A program made the translations under genes and the position numbers. The notes beneath the pieces were generated by a model. That model was not told the DNA's origin, made no database searches, and was given only the letters and a program-made list of their open reading frames with translations. From Nitrosomonas sp. (GTDB lineage: Bacteria; Pseudomonadota; Gammaproteobacteria; Burkholderiales; Nitrosomonadaceae), in assembly GCA_008015565.1 (NCBI GenBank), contig SSFV01000065.1:1-49697 (forward strand): a stretch of 49,697 nt of DNA, read 5' to 3'. Positions 19,338 through 27,766 of the stretch are shown here, in pieces (position 1 is the first letter of the stretch; each line of letters begins with the position of its first letter).

Positions 19338-19676
19338 AACGGCTCCTAATCTGATTGTTTCGTTCAAGCAATCCAATGGCTGGAAAAACCTTGTTAGCCG
19401 AAGCGGATTGTAGCATAGCATCGCTGAGCAGCTTTTCTCGTAATGGCGTGTCTGAAAATGGCACCACGAATCCAGATCTTCTTGGCTCACGGCCTGATCT
19501 TCTGATGGGGTTTAATAGAATTGATCAGCCCAGTTATTAAACCATTTCATGCGAACTTAACGCTGGTATATTGATTACCTGGGTCTGTCTGGTTTTTTAG
19601 CTTGTAGCGGCCAAGTTTATTCAGGGATTTTTCCAATCGCACGCCAATGGCATATAACATTTAATTAGGCTGCGCT
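19338..19676. other. 339-base gap upstream of the di-haem cytochrome gene
   Basis: The stretch must hold the cytochrome gene's promoter, but no clear -35/-10 pair stands out. It contains one small leftward ORF, listed separately at 19547-19660. Nothing else can be supported. Confidence 0.4.
19547..19660 (-). CDS. Possible 37-residue basic small protein
   Basis: An ATG at 19660 opens a 37-codon frame, 16 bases after the end of the upstream leftward membrane-protein gene. It reads MLYAIGVRLEKSLNKLGRYK followed by LKNQTDPGNQYTSVKFA. The composition is hydrophilic and basic and looks protein-like, but there is no ribosome-binding site and no recognised family. It could be a small protein, the decayed tail of a gene, or chance. 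Confidence 0.25.
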   Translation of the reverse strand: MLYAIGVRLEKSLNKLGRYKLKNQTDPGNQYTSVKFA

Positions 19677-20279
19677 CTATGATAACGTGGGCAAGACATA
19701 CGTGCCGTGGCGAACGAGTAGATAGATTGCGGCCACTGAGAGCGCAATGGGAAAAGCAAAGCTGTGGACCCAGACATAGTAGTGGCCGAAGAGCGAAAGC
19801 AATTTGAACCGGGTGCCTGCGTACTCGAGCCGCAGGCAGTAGAGCTCGGCATTGGCCTTGAAGTCTTTGAGTGCCTTCTTTGTCTCGTCGTCAATGGCCG
19901 CGCCACTCGCGGGCCAGGTGCCGGTTGTCTCAAGTGTGTTTAGGCGTTCCAGCAGTGGCACCGCACCTCTCAGGAATTCCTTGTCGAGCTTCATGTTGGT
20001 CCCAAACTCGGACCAGATTGAGCTTTCTCGATACCACAGACGAAACGCCGCTAGGTCGCCAACCCACTTTAGAACGAAGGAGTACGCCGAGTACCCAATT
20101 AGGACGAGCAGCGTTGCATCGACGAGCGACGCCGGCAGGTCCATACCTAGGACCTTCAGGTCGCTGAGAGGAACGGCGTATAGCTTCGTGAGAATGCCGG
20201 CGACAGCTAAAACCATGGCGCGCGCGATCGCCTTCTCGGTCGACTCGCTGATAACATCTTTTCCGCTGTATTTTGGCAT
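19677..20279 (-). CDS. Hypothetical membrane protein, 200 residues
   Basis: The family is not recognised. The protein has two probable membrane segments near residues 20-35 and 52-70 (DATLLVLIGYSAYSFVLKWV), a soluble middle section with charged helices (residues 80-145), and a final hydrophobic pair around 160-190 (HSFAFPIALSVAAIYLLV). The gene is visibly more GC-rich than its neighbours and uses more GC-ending codons, which suggests acquisition from another source. It stands apart from flanking genes (98 bases upstream, 339 downstream). The ATG at 20279 has a weak AAGAG just upstream. It may be a small accessory inner-membrane protein. Confidence 0.6.
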   Translation of the reverse strand: MPKYSGKDVISESTEKAIARAMVLAVAGILTKLYAVPLSDLKVLGMDLPASLVDATLLVLIGYSAYSFVLKWVGDLAAFRLWYRESSIWSEFGTNMKLDKEFLRGAVPLLERLNTLETTGTWPASGAAIDDETKKALKDFKANAELYCLRLEYAGTRFKLLSLFGHYYVWVHSFAFPIALSVAAIYLLVRHGTYVLPTLS

Positions 20280-20377
20280 GGCTCTTGCCGTTCGGTCTAA
20301 CTACGATTAGACATCCGAAATGACGAAACTATTACGTCACAAATGAAATCTAACATGAAATTTTTTATGGCATCCCT

Positions 20378-20707
20378 TTATATTTTATACCAATTGTCCG
20401 GTTTAGCGTGAACTATTCCCGGTTCATTTGCGGAAAAATGACTAACAATCACCCGATCCGGTAAAAATAGACCCGGTATTATATCGAAACAAAAATTCGC
20501 GTGAGTTTGCAAAGGGTTCAATTCGTTAACGGCGTTAAACAAAATCGAGACCAAAAACTCAAAGCCGCTTGATTCTCCATACACCGCATTTAGCAATAGC
20601 TCACGTAATTGCTGTATTGCTTCAGGTGATTGAGATTTGGTCCGGCATGTATGACCGGCGGTTAGCGCAATAGCATGGCGATTAAGAAAAATGACAATCT
20701 TAACCAT
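20378..20707 (-). CDS. Hypothetical protein, about 109 residues
   Basis: The leftward frame from ATG 20707 (or TTG 20713) follows the CNP1-like gene after about 30 bases and could be the last gene of the rubrerythrin operon. It has no signal peptide or membrane segment. The sequence looks like a folded small protein (helical SPEAIQQLRELLLNAVYG, then FEFLVSILFNAVNELNP, then a strand-rich C-terminus with DIIPGLFLPDRVIVSHF), but I recognise no family. The lack of a clear ribosome-binding site keeps confidence low. Nothing competes for the region on the other strand. Confidence 0.45.
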   Translation of the reverse strand: MVKIVIFLNRHAIALTAGHTCRTKSQSPEAIQQLRELLLNAVYGESSGFEFLVSILFNAVNELNPLQTHANFCFDIIPGLFLPDRVIVSHFSANEPGIVHAKPDNWYKI

Positions 20708-20739
20708 GTGCAAGTTATTATGGCAGTAATTTTGTTTTA

Positions 20740-21252
20740 TTAACGGATAATGCTTCGGTGCATGCCAGCTTTCAATGCCTGAATAGCTTCTTCGCTACTA
20801 CTAACAATTTGGCGGTATGGGCAGAAGATATTTTTGGAGAGTTCGCGTTGCGCATAAAATTGCCGGACAAAATCAAGTTTTTGCCATTCGGAAATGCGAG
20901 GTTGCGCCCAAGTTTTGTCATTCCTTCCGAGTGCATATAGTTTTCTTTCATTGGTTGCGCAGCGTATACCTTCGTAGCTGATATTTTCTGCACCGTTAGG
21001 CGATTTAATCACGAGACTAAAGCGAATGACACCATCGCCGCCAATTTTGATCGAAGTTGTGTCGACCATGTATTGATTACTGGTAGCAGCCCCTGCATCA
21101 AATGCCAGCAGGTTTTTTGCATCCGGATAAGCCGGCAATTGTGTCATTTGCTCAATCCAAGGTTTGTCGCTTTCAAATTCATCTTTGAAAGGCGGTTTGG
21201 CGCAAGAAAACAAAAATAAGATACAAATCAGGGTAACGAGCGTTCGTCTCAT
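20740..21252 (-). CDS. CNP1-like family lipoprotein
   Basis: This 170-residue protein has a lipoprotein signal (LICILFLFSCAKP, lipidated Cys at 17) and resembles the CNP1-like family (PF08750) found mainly in betaproteobacteria. Family-like features are the mature start with W-x-E, a central strand region (IKIGGDGVIRFSLVIKSPNG), and a C-terminal half with YEGIRCATNERKLYALG and FCPYRQIV. CNP1 was first noted as a neisserial outer-membrane/cryptic protein; its function is unknown. Its ATG overlaps the stop of the upstream Fe-S/DUF3501 gene by four bases (ATGA), so translation is coupled and the genes form one operon. Confidence 0.8.
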   Translation of the reverse strand: MRRTLVTLICILFLFSCAKPPFKDEFESDKPWIEQMTQLPAYPDAKNLLAFDAGAATSNQYMVDTTSIKIGGDGVIRFSLVIKSPNGAENISYEGIRCATNERKLYALGRNDKTWAQPRISEWQKLDFVRQFYAQRELSKNIFCPYRQIVSSSEEAIQALKAGMHRSIIR

Positions 21253-23237
21253 ACAATGGTTAAGTCATTTAATAATGAGTCACGAATGCCGGCATCGGTA
21301 ATATCAATACTTGCATGATAAGCCTGATGATCCACGCCCATACTGAGGGAAGCGCCCTGACGCAGGGAATGAATCATTGCCGCGTTAAGTTCAAAGCGCA
21401 GAAAATGAACTGATGAAGTTTTTTCAGTGTTTTCACGTTCCAAATCTTCATCAGCAATTGCATAAACCGGTGCGTGTGCGTCAATTCTTACCCATACCTT
21501 ATCTTCAATGCCCACCATAGCGGCAAGCCTGACGGCGCGTATTGCCGGATCCGGATATTCGATCATCATGGTGGCTTTCCAATTGCTGCCATCGGGAACG
21601 AGCGGCGTGTAGGCTTCAAGTTCATGATTGATTTCTTGTTCTTGAAATATGCGCTCGACATGGAGCATTTCCTGGATTTGGTAACGGATTGTCAGCGCAT
21701 CTTCAAAGATCAGTGTGATATTTTCTCCCAACGGAATTTTGCGCTTTTTTTTATGCGCCATGACTTGGGCGCGAAAATCTTTGCGTATCTTGGCGTAGGC
21801 TTCCAATGTCAGCAGGCTGTCACGAGTAATGGCTGTCATGTTTGTTTTATCCATTGAAGTGGCTGAGGTAGACGATTGATTATAGGAAATCTCTGTTTGC
21901 TGATGGATGAAATCACCATAAGCCATACGTAATAAAGTGAGCGGATGTAGTTTTAGTGCTTTGGTTTCACCGATACCTTGTTCAATATGCCGTGCGGCAA
22001 TCGCACAATCGGAACTGATGTAATCCGGGTTCGCGGCAGCCATTTGCTTGAAAACCGGACGGCCGACTTTCATTGAATCGGCAAAGAATTCACTTTTTAC
22101 GCCCCAGGTACCATCATGGCCTGAACATCGCTCCACAGTACGGATGGTTGTGTCTGGAATAAGCTGCAAAATATCGCGCGTTTTTTTTCCGATGTTTTGT
22201 ACACGCTGATGGCATGGGATATGGTATGCCACACTACCCAATGGATTTTTGAAATCTGTTTTGAGCAGACCATCTTGGTTGCGTAAGGATAAATACTCGA
22301 ACGGATCAAACATGGCGGCAGCAACGGTTTGAACCGCTTCATCATGCGGAAACAGGAGCGGTAATTCTTGTTTGTACATCAACGTGCAGGAGGGCACAGC
22401 GGAAATGATGGCGTAGCCTTCCTGTGCCAATTTTAATAAGGGAGGGATATTTTTGTTTTTCAATGCCTCTACTGCTTCCAAATCGCCCAATTCGAGCTTC
22501 GGCATGCCGCAGCAGGCTTCTTTTTCCACGAGACAAGCAGGAATTTCGTTGTGTTCCAGAATCGCTAATAAATCGTGACCGATCCCCGGTTCGTTATAAT
22601 TAATATAGCACGTGGCATAAATCGCAACTTTTCCCAGTGTCTTGGCGCCATTCACAACAGCGAAAGTAGCGTTGGGTCTTGCGTTTGCCCGAAATTTATT
22701 CGGGCTGTAGTCAGGCAGCTTTCTATCTGCATGGATGCCTAACATGCTATCCATTAATTTGCGCGTGGCTGGCGTCTTGTTGACGGCATTAACGGTTTGT
22801 ACAACAACGGGAATGGTGGCCAATTTACCCATCAAATCGGTACTGGATAGCAACTTATCGCGAAAACCGGCGCCTTTGTTTTTATATTTTACTGCCTTGG
22901 CACGTAACATCAGATGCGGAAAGTCAATGTTCCATTCATGCGGCGGTACATAAGGGCACTTGGTCATGAAACACATGTCGCAGAGATAACAATGATCCAC
23001 GACTTCTGCGAATTGGCTTTTATCGACGCCATCGAGTTCACCGGTAGAACTCTCGTCAATGAGATCAAATAAGCGCGGGAAAGCTGTGCACAGATTGACA
23101 CAGCGCCGGCAGCCGTGACAGATGTCGAAAACCCGCTCCATTTCGTGAATCAGGCTGGCTTCGTTATAAAAATCTGGATTCTTCCAGTCAATTGGGTGGC
23201 GTTTGGGGGCTTCTAGGCTACCTTCACGAATAGGCAT
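21249..23237 (-). CDS. Fe-S / CCG-domain (HdrD/GlpC-like) protein fused to DUF3501
   Basis: One uninterrupted 662-residue frame joins two proteins that are often separate neighbours. The N-terminal part (1-445) has two 4Fe-4S clusters, CHGCRRCVNLC starting at Cys40 and CYLCDMCFMTKC starting at Cys83, then CCG-type cysteine regions (Cys242-Cys243 in EACCGMPK; Cys342, Cys371). This resembles GlpC and heterodisulfide-reductase subunit D. A polar linker of about 20 residues (near 447-466) leads to a complete DUF3501 domain (467-662) beginning TAITRDSLLTLEAYAKIRKD and containing YQIQEMLHVERIFQEQ. It lies 91 bases after rubrerythrin and overlaps the CNP1-like gene. A cytoplasmic electron-transfer role in peroxide or oxidative-stress defence is inferred from context, not shown. 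Confidence 0.9.
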   Translation of the reverse strand: MPIREGSLEAPKRHPIDWKNPDFYNEASLIHEMERVFDICHGCRRCVNLCTAFPRLFDLIDESSTGELDGVDKSQFAEVVDHCYLCDMCFMTKCPYVPPHEWNIDFPHLMLRAKAVKYKNKGAGFRDKLLSSTDLMGKLATIPVVVQTVNAVNKTPATRKLMDSMLGIHADRKLPDYSPNKFRANARPNATFAVVNGAKTLGKVAIYATCYINYNEPGIGHDLLAILEHNEIPACLVEKEACCGMPKLELGDLEAVEALKNKNIPPLLKLAQEGYAIISAVPSCTLMYKQELPLLFPHDEAVQTVAAAMFDPFEYLSLRNQDGLLKTDFKNPLGSVAYHIPCHQRVQNIGKKTRDILQLIPDTTIRTVERCSGHDGTWGVKSEFFADSMKVGRPVFKQMAAANPDYISSDCAIAARHIEQGIGETKALKLHPLTLLRMAYGDFIHQQTEISYNQSSTSATSMDKTNMTAITRDSLLTLEAYAKIRKDFRAQVMAHKKKRKIPLGENITLIFEDALTIRYQIQEMLHVERIFQEQEINHELEAYTPLVPDGSNWKATMMIEYPDPAIRAVRLAAMVGIEDKVWVRIDAHAPVYAIADEDLERENTEKTSSVHFLRFELNAAMIHSLRQGASLSMGVDHQAYHASIDITDAGIRDSLLNDLTIV

Positions 23238-23283
23238 AAATGAATCGATGTTAGCTTATAAAGGATTATTCAGTTTGACGGTA

Positions 23284-23321
23284 ACGGGGCCTAATCAGAA
23301 TCTTGCCTGAATAAACCCCGT
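23284..23321 (-). promoter_or_regulatory. Inverted repeat between rubrerythrin and the Fe-S/DUF3501 gene
   Basis: ACGGGG at 23284-23289 pairs with CCCCGT at 23316-23321, enclosing a smaller CAG/CTG hairpin. There is no T-run after it, so it may be an attenuator or an RNA processing site rather than a full terminator. It lies in the 91-base gap inside the putative operon. Confidence 0.25.
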
Positions 23322-23328
23322 ATTCATA

Positions 23329-23748
23329 TTAATCTGTCAAGCTATCCAGTGCGCGTTGAAAGCGGTTGGCGTGAGAACGTTCTGCTTTGGCAAGTGTTTC
23401 GAACCAGTCGGCAATTTCATCAAAACCTTCGTCACGTGCTGTTTTTGCCATGCCTGGGTACATGTCGGTATATTCATGCGTTTCACCTGCAATAGCGGTT
23501 TTCAGGTTGTCGCGGGAGGAGCCAAAAGGCATGCCAGTTGCCGGGTCGCCGCAATTTTCCAAATATTCCAGATGACCATGCGCATGGCCCGTTTCACCCT
23601 CTGCAGTAGAGCGGAATACCGCTGCAACATCATTTTGACCTTCTACATCCGCTTTTGCTGCAAAGTATAGATAGCGGCGATTAGCTTGAGATTCTCCCGC
23701 AAAAGCGGCCTTTAAATTTCCCTCGGTTTGAGATCCTTTCAGTTCCAT
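23329..23748 (-). CDS. rbr: Rubrerythrin (di-iron domain only)
   Basis: This 139-residue ferritin-like four-helix protein reduces hydrogen peroxide in characterised relatives. The di-iron ligand motifs are visible: [10 protein letters not shown] (Glu19), [11 protein letters not shown] (Glu52, His55), [12 protein letters not shown] (Glu89, Glu92) and [10 protein letters not shown] (Glu123, His126). The C-terminal rubredoxin domain of classical rubrerythrin is absent, so an external electron donor is needed; the neighbouring Fe-S/DUF3501 protein is a candidate. The ATG at 23748 follows AGGAG with seven bases of spacing, so the 17-residue upstream extension to 23799 is rejected. It is the first gene of the leftward redox operon. 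Confidence 0.92.
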   Translation of the reverse strand: MELKGSQTEGNLKAAFAGESQANRRYLYFAAKADVEGQNDVAAVFRSTAEGETGHAHGHLEYLENCGDPATGMPFGSSRDNLKTAIAGETHEYTDMYPGMAKTARDEGFDEIADWFETLAKAERSHANRFQRALDSLTD

Positions 23749-24042
23749 TATTTTCTCCTTTTTAATTTTACGAGCATCAGTATATTTATTATTGATCACA
23801 CAAAAAACAATCCTGATTAACGTGAGAACGAAGACATAGGATGTTCAATCTATCCGTGTCGATGATTCCATTTAGTTTAATCAGGGTACGGCGAGAGTGT
23901 AACTATACAAAGTTTCGTGCGTGCGCTGAGACTATCGAAGGGTTTGTGGATTGTCAACTATTAGCATTGTTTCATTTAATTCTGTGTAGATTGATAAAAA
24001 TAGGGTTTTTCCATGTACTGCCCGAAACACCGCTATAACATC

Positions 24043-25836
24043 TTAATAAGCCGGTCTTTGTGTTTCTCGAAACCACGTCCGGTATTGTTCCATTTTTGTT
24101 CGTTGCTGTGGCGGCGCGTGACGGCGGCAAGTGGAGTATTCCTCTGTGTCAGGTTGAGCGCCCCAGCGGATTTCCGCGCAATCATTCGGGTTATAAGCGA
24201 TTTCATAAGCCGGTTTTCGTGCCAGTATTTCAGCTAAAGACAGTTCCCACGGACTACCATCGCTACGGGTGTAAACGATGCCGCGTTCGTGAATGCGCTT
24301 ATTGTGATGGCGTTCAATTTGTATTTTTGCTTGTTCCGGGCTTTTACCGTTTAATAGGAATAATTCGGGATAACGGATTATTTTCTCAGGTAAGCTCATT
24401 AGTACGTTGATGGCAATAAGTAAGCGCATATCCCGAGAAGGTGTGGAGTAATCTTCCCATGGGCCAACCGTCAGAAAAATGGCCGTTCTGTTGGGCATTG
24501 GGATGACGCCGCGCGGGTTTTTGCGGAAATAAGCTTCTCCGTTTTCAACTGAGTTTACACGTGTCTCGAGTTGTTCTACCAAAGCATCCAAGGTCGCTTC
24601 ATAAGCTTGCTGGGGACTTAGTCCATGCGGGTTGGTCAGCTTGGCTAACTTGGCATAAAAATTTTCACGCGAGAGTTGACTTTGTTCCAACGAAAAAGGA
24701 GCAAAATCCGATTGATCAACCAATTCTTCATTGGTTAGTGTGCGCCATTTTTCTGCAGCTGTTTTTATCACAGGCCGGAAATTCTTAAAACCAGGTCCTG
24801 CGCTTTCAATATTCGTAAACAGTAGCGTGCCTTCCCATACTCGCTTACGTGCAATTGAGTTGTCCGGTTGTGCATCCACAACTAATAATGTACCCGGTTG
24901 ACCGCTTGTCTGTGGAACCCACTCGACCAATACTAGAACATGGCCATACGGATCAGCATAAATAGCTCCAGGCCATAGTGTTTCACGACTGAGTGTGACG
25001 GGATACCAATCAGTCGATTCATCCTCAAGGCTTGTTCGTAATGAGCCTGAATGCACAACATCGGCCAATAATCTGTTAAATTTCTTGAAACTGGCTTGGG
25101 CACTGATATTGCGGGTGAATTCCGCCATGATTGTTGCATTGCCGCATTGCGGCGGTGATTTGATCGAACCGCGGCCGCAGGTGCGATAAGCGAAGGGCAA
25201 TCCCAATTTCCAGGCGAAATAAGCACGCAATGTGTAGGGTAAATCGGCGCAATCAGGGGTGAGTGGCAAGGCCTTGTCTTCATTGCGGCCATGGTAATTG
25301 TAGAGAAAGTTACGTTCCCGATTGCGTAACACAGGTTCTAGCGAATTAGAACTTAAGTTTTCCTCATGCGGTGCGCCAAACAACTCTTCAATCCAGGCAG
25401 CGTAAAAAGCTTCTGTGGCAAGATTCCATTCCTTGGGTGCTGCTTGGCCGGTAGCCGATTCTACTGTAAATTGACGACAAGAAATCGTTTCACCATTGCG
25501 GTTCACGGTCACTCGATACTGGCCTTTATCCAGTTTTTGCGGCGCGCTTAAAATGCTCCAGGGCGGGCCGCCCCGAAAGCGTAACTGGAGCGGTATGTGG
25601 TGGCCTTGACTATCGGTCAGAACTAATTCTGTTATTGAGCCATCGGTTGATACCGCCATGATTTTGACGGGCTCTTCAAATGTTGGATTCAAGGGTGAAA
25701 TCCAGATATGCGTTTTACTTGGGATTTCACATGAATAATCTTGTGCCAGCGCCAGCGGAACACCGTTCCATATCAATAGGCTTATCAGCACAAGATATAC
25801 GCATGATGATCGTAAATAAAAAGAATCGTTGCACAT
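24043..25836 (-). CDS. Secreted hypothetical protein with possible papain/transglutaminase-like core
   Basis: The protein is about 597 residues from ATG 25836 (602 from GTG 25851; numbering below uses the longer form). A signal peptide ends near LALAQDYS, followed by an Ig-like domain (about 45-130). The central part has DCADLPYTLRAYFAWKLGLPF with Cys201 at the start of a helix, YADPYGHVLVLVEWV with His304, and LLVVDAQPDN with Asp326. This Cys-His-Asp order and spacing suit a transglutaminase/papain-like fold, but I recognise no named family. The C-terminal 250 residues are helical, with many Arg/Glu. It should act in the periplasm. It ends 295 bases before the rubrerythrin start and follows nadB after 36 bases. 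Confidence 0.7.
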   Translation of the reverse strand: MCNDSFYLRSSCVYLVLISLLIWNGVPLALAQDYSCEIPSKTHIWISPLNPTFEEPVKIMAVSTDGSITELVLTDSQGHHIPLQLRFRGGPPWSILSAPQKLDKGQYRVTVNRNGETISCRQFTVESATGQAAPKEWNLATEAFYAAWIEELFGAPHEENLSSNSLEPVLRNRERNFLYNYHGRNEDKALPLTPDCADLPYTLRAYFAWKLGLPFAYRTCGRGSIKSPPQCGNATIMAEFTRNISAQASFKKFNRLLADVVHSGSLRTSLEDESTDWYPVTLSRETLWPGAIYADPYGHVLVLVEWVPQTSGQPGTLLVVDAQPDNSIARKRVWEGTLLFTNIESAGPGFKNFRPVIKTAAEKWRTLTNEELVDQSDFAPFSLEQSQLSRENFYAKLAKLTNPHGLSPQQAYEATLDALVEQLETRVNSVENGEAYFRKNPRGVIPMPNRTAIFLTVGPWEDYSTPSRDMRLLIAINVLMSLPEKIIRYPELFLLNGKSPEQAKIQIERHHNKRIHERGIVYTRSDGSPWELSLAEILARKPAYEIAYNPNDCAEIRWGAQPDTEEYSTCRRHAPPQQRTKMEQYRTWFRETQRPAY

Positions 25837-25872
25837 AGTTATCGGTAACACGCTGCAAATTTGGCAGCAGCC

Positions 25873-27474
25873 TTAACCCGTTTCTTTTTTCAATACGGTA
25901 TTTACAGCAATGGGCAACGTGCCAGGATAGTCTTTGCTATAGTGCAATCCTCTGCTTTCATGGCGCAACATAGCACTGCGCACGATTAAGTCGGCACTAT
26001 CGACCAGATTACGTAGCTCCAGCAAATCGCTGGTGACGCGGAAGTTGGTATAGTACTCATTAATTTCTTCACGTAACAGTTCGATTCTTCGTTGTGCACG
26101 TTGTAAACGTTTTGTGGTTCTTACAATGCCAACATAATTCCACATGAAGCGACGCAATTCATCCCAGTTATGGGCGATCACAATTTCTTCATCGGCATCA
26201 GTAACCCGGCTTTCGTCCCAATCGGCAAGCCGCGGTAGTGCGTGTGTGGACTGATTGATGATGTCTTTTCCTGCGGCATGAGCTAACACTAAACATTCTA
26301 ATAGTGAATTGCTGGCTAACCGGTTAGCGCCATGCAATCCGGTATGGGCGGTTTCTCCAATGGCATAAAGATTATGTAAATCAGTTTTGCCATTTTTGTC
26401 GGTCATAATACCGCCACACGTATAATGGGCCGCAGGTACAACAGGAATGGGCTCTTTCGTGATGTCAATCCCTAATTCCAAACAGCGGGCATGAATCGTC
26501 GGGAAGTGTTCTTTTAAGAAAGTGGCGGATTTATGGGATATATCTAGGTAAACGCAATCCAGCCCTCTTTTTTTCATTTCAAAATCGATGGCCCGGGCAA
26601 CAATATCACGAGGTGCGAGTTCAGCGCGCTGATCGTGCCAAGGCATAAAACGTTCGCCGGTGGGAAGTTTTAATAAGCCGCCTTCACCTCGAACGGCTTC
26701 ACTGATTAAGAATGATTTTGCATGGGGATGATAAAGACAAGTAGGGTGAAACTGGATAAATTCCATGTTGGCGATGCCGCAATTTGCACGCCAACCCATT
26801 GCGATACCGTCTCCAGTGGCTGTATCCGGATTGGTGGTGTAGAGGTAAACTTTACTTGCACCGCCAGTTGCCAGTACAGTATTTTGAGCTGTGAATGTGC
26901 GAACCCGGCCCTTGTTTTTATCCAGGACATAAGCTCCAAAGCATCGTCTATTTTGCGTTTCAGACTGATAGTCAGATAGCTTATCGCTGGTAATCAAATC
27001 AATGGCGATGTGATGTTCCAATACACAGATATTTGTATGAGCTTTGATTTTATCTATGAGTGTTTGTTGAACCGCTTTGCCAGTTGCGTCACCACTGTGA
27101 ATGATCCGCCGCACGCTATGACCGCCTTCTTTGGTAAGATGAAATCCAGTGTCGCTGGTTGTATCACCGGTAAAAATAACGCCTTGTTCTATCAACCAGC
27201 GTATAGCGCTGACCGCATGTTCTGTGACATATTGCGTAATCTCGCTATCGCATAAGCCGGCTCCGGCAATTAGTGTGTCTTGAGTGTGTTGCGATGGCGA
27301 GTCGATATTTGACAAAGCGGCTGCAATACCGCCTTGTGCCCATGAACTGGCACCAGAATCGACGGTTTGTTTGGTGACGATACAGACTTTCTTATATGGA
27401 GCTAGGTAAAGTGCAAGTGCAAATCCAGCTAAACCGCTACCGATAATCAGCGTATCAAAATAATTGTTTACCAT
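25873..27474 (-). CDS. nadB: L-aspartate oxidase
   Basis: This FAD enzyme converts L-aspartate to iminoaspartate, the first step of de novo NAD synthesis, in the cytoplasm. Motifs are the FAD-binding IIGSGLAGFALALYL at the N-terminus, SSWAQGGIAAAL, GEGGLLKLPTGERFM, ELAPRDIVARAID, the active-site VVPAAHYTCGGIMTD, and GLHGANRLASNSLLECLV. At 533 residues it is close to the 540 of E. coli. The ATG at 27474 is preferred to a TTG one codon upstream. It is divergent from rpoE, the same arrangement as in E. coli and many other proteobacteria, with about 290 bases between them. Confidence 0.96.
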   Translation of the reverse strand: MVNNYFDTLIIGSGLAGFALALYLAPYKKVCIVTKQTVDSGASSWAQGGIAAALSNIDSPSQHTQDTLIAGAGLCDSEITQYVTEHAVSAIRWLIEQGVIFTGDTTSDTGFHLTKEGGHSVRRIIHSGDATGKAVQQTLIDKIKAHTNICVLEHHIAIDLITSDKLSDYQSETQNRRCFGAYVLDKNKGRVRTFTAQNTVLATGGASKVYLYTTNPDTATGDGIAMGWRANCGIANMEFIQFHPTCLYHPHAKSFLISEAVRGEGGLLKLPTGERFMPWHDQRAELAPRDIVARAIDFEMKKRGLDCVYLDISHKSATFLKEHFPTIHARCLELGIDITKEPIPVVPAAHYTCGGIMTDKNGKTDLHNLYAIGETAHTGLHGANRLASNSLLECLVLAHAAGKDIINQSTHALPRLADWDESRVTDADEEIVIAHNWDELRRFMWNYVGIVRTTKRLQRAQRRIELLREEINEYYTNFRVTSDLLELRNLVDSADLIVRSAMLRHESRGLHYSKDYPGTLPIAVNTVLKKETG

Positions 27475-27599
27475 CAAACTGAAAGAAATTTTAGTAATAT
27501 AGAAAAAAGCGCTTTATTTAATGATAACAGACTCATTAAAGTTCAGGTCCTTGCTTAAAGCAATTTGGAGAATTTGGAGTTCATACCAGCTCAAGTTGT

Positions 27600-27627
27600 G
27601 AACTAATTAACTGTCTTAATTGTCATT
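27600..27627 (+). promoter_or_regulatory. Possible sigma-E-type promoter upstream of rpoE
   Basis: GAACTA at 27600-27605 is followed after 16 bases by GTCATT at 27622-27627, resembling the GAACTT-N16-GTC form of sigma-E promoters. rpoE operons are commonly autoregulated. The match is partial and the leader to rpoE would be about 130 bases, so this is tentative. Confidence 0.25.
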
Positions 27628-27766
27628 AACGCAATTGATATTAAATTATCTAGTTCCCGAGATCAGTTTGAACAGATATACTTATTCTATTCGTGTCGTT
27701 ACATAACAAAATAGAACAAGAATAAATCAGACACTCTTTCAAAAAAATGCTCAGGGATCAAGAAGT

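Noticed and set aside
19338..19490. N-terminal extension of the di-haem cytochrome
   Set aside because: It would bury the lipoprotein signal inside the protein; GGAG precedes the ATG at 19337.
23749..23799. N-terminal extension of rubrerythrin
   Set aside because: AGGAG is correctly spaced before the ATG at 23748 and the extension has no similarity to rubrerythrin.
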